From: Geodermatophilaceae bacterium
GTDB lineage: Bacteria > Actinomycetota > Actinomycetes > Mycobacteriales > Geodermatophilaceae
Direction of reading: 5' to 3'
NCBI GenBank assembly: GCA_013814015.1
Contig: JACCQS010000173.1
Span: 1-5,592, forward strand
DNA length: 5,592 nt
Position 1 is the first letter of the stretch; each line of letters opens with the position of its first letter. The translations under genes were made by a program, and so were the position numbers. Of the stretch, positions 5,375 through 5,592 are shown piece by piece. Under the pieces are notes generated by a model that was not told the DNA's origin, ran no database searches, and worked only from the letters and a program-made list of their open reading frames with translations.

Positions 5375-5560
5375 ATGACCGACAACATCAGCTTCGCACC
5401 GGGCCTGAGTGCCGAGATCGCCTACCGGCACGAGCGGATCGTCGAAGCAGCGGGGGGCACCCGACGGGTGCGGCGTGGCCGCGCCCGCCGCGCGGCCCGC
5501 GCGGTCGCCGTTCGCAATGCCACCGGACGCATCGGTGCTGCTGCTCACCCGGCTCACTGA
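5375..5560 (+). CDS. Small Arg-rich hypothetical protein, 61 residues
   Basis: I do not recognise this family. The protein begins MTDNISFAPGLSAEIAYRHERIVEAAGG, a mildly acidic, probably helical segment, and continues into a strongly basic stretch (residues about 30-48, nine arginines) before a short Ala/His tail. It has no signal peptide or membrane helix. The basic half suggests contact with nucleic acid or acidic lipid headgroups, but composition alone cannot settle this. A near-ideal Shine-Dalgarno sequence and actinobacterial-type GC3 bias support it being real. It stands alone after a 269-bp intergenic region with a palindromic operator-like site, so it probably has its own promoter. The remaining 32 bases of the window show no further gene. 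Confidence 0.68.
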   Translation: MTDNISFAPGLSAEIAYRHERIVEAAGGTRRVRRGRARRAARAVAVRNATGRIGAAAHPAH

Positions 5561-5592
5561 CGCGTGCCGAGTGCCGTCGGAGTGCGTACGGC

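Noticed and set aside
5147..5557. 136-residue minus-strand frame opposite the small Arg-rich gene
   Set aside because: It is antisense to a better-supported gene and crosses its leader; I see no ribosome-binding site or recognisable domain.

Overview
The window looks like a stretch of chromosome from a high-GC actinomycete. The evidence is the strongly G/C-biased third codon positions, the frequent GTG starts, and a GroEL C-terminus ending in the Gly/Met-rich tail typical of actinobacterial chaperonins. The small genes (DUF4031, COG4339-type HD hydrolase, actinobacterial-type YbaK) are also most familiar from Actinomycetota. I cannot name a genus. I see no transposase, integrase, tRNA, rRNA, CRISPR array or phage gene.

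Layout. The left edge holds the last 41 codons of groEL (+), followed by a perfect 17-bp hairpin that probably terminates groEL and the convergent gene beyond it. Next is a short array of imperfect 42-47 bp tandem repeats (about 228-334), whose last copy contains the stop codon of a GtrA-family membrane protein gene on the minus strand (321-926). Between GtrA and the next gene is a divergent intergenic region with a 19-bp-arm inverted repeat made of two operator-like sites. A DUF4031 gene (+, 1089-1370) then runs tail-to-tail into an HD-domain phosphohydrolase gene (-, 1285-1965), and the two share 86 bp of coding DNA.

The centre is a divergent pair of M20-family metallohydrolases. The minus-strand one (1971-3245) is five bases upstream of the HD gene and forms a two-gene operon with it. 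The plus-strand one (3340-4488) overlaps by 4 bp a YbaK/aminoacyl-tRNA deacylase-like gene (4485-5105), giving a second two-gene operon. Both M20 proteins keep all the metal ligands and catalytic residues I can identify. The 94-bp gap between them holds overlapping, oppositely oriented -10-like elements, so the two operons may share control.

The right end is a 269-bp intergenic stretch with a CTAAGG/CCTTAG palindrome and a third half-site two helical turns away. It leads to a 61-codon gene for an Arg-rich small protein with a very good Shine-Dalgarno sequence.

The genes are ordinary chromosomal accessory/housekeeping functions: N-acyl-amino-acid or peptide hydrolysis, nucleotide phosphohydrolysis, tRNA quality control and lipid-linked sugar transport. 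The most unusual signal is non-coding. The gtrA gene is bracketed on both sides by paired copies of a GTT-N8-AAC dyad (GTTGTG-N5-AAC in one orientation) spaced 41-42 bp apart. I found no convincing evidence of a wholly new multi-gene system.
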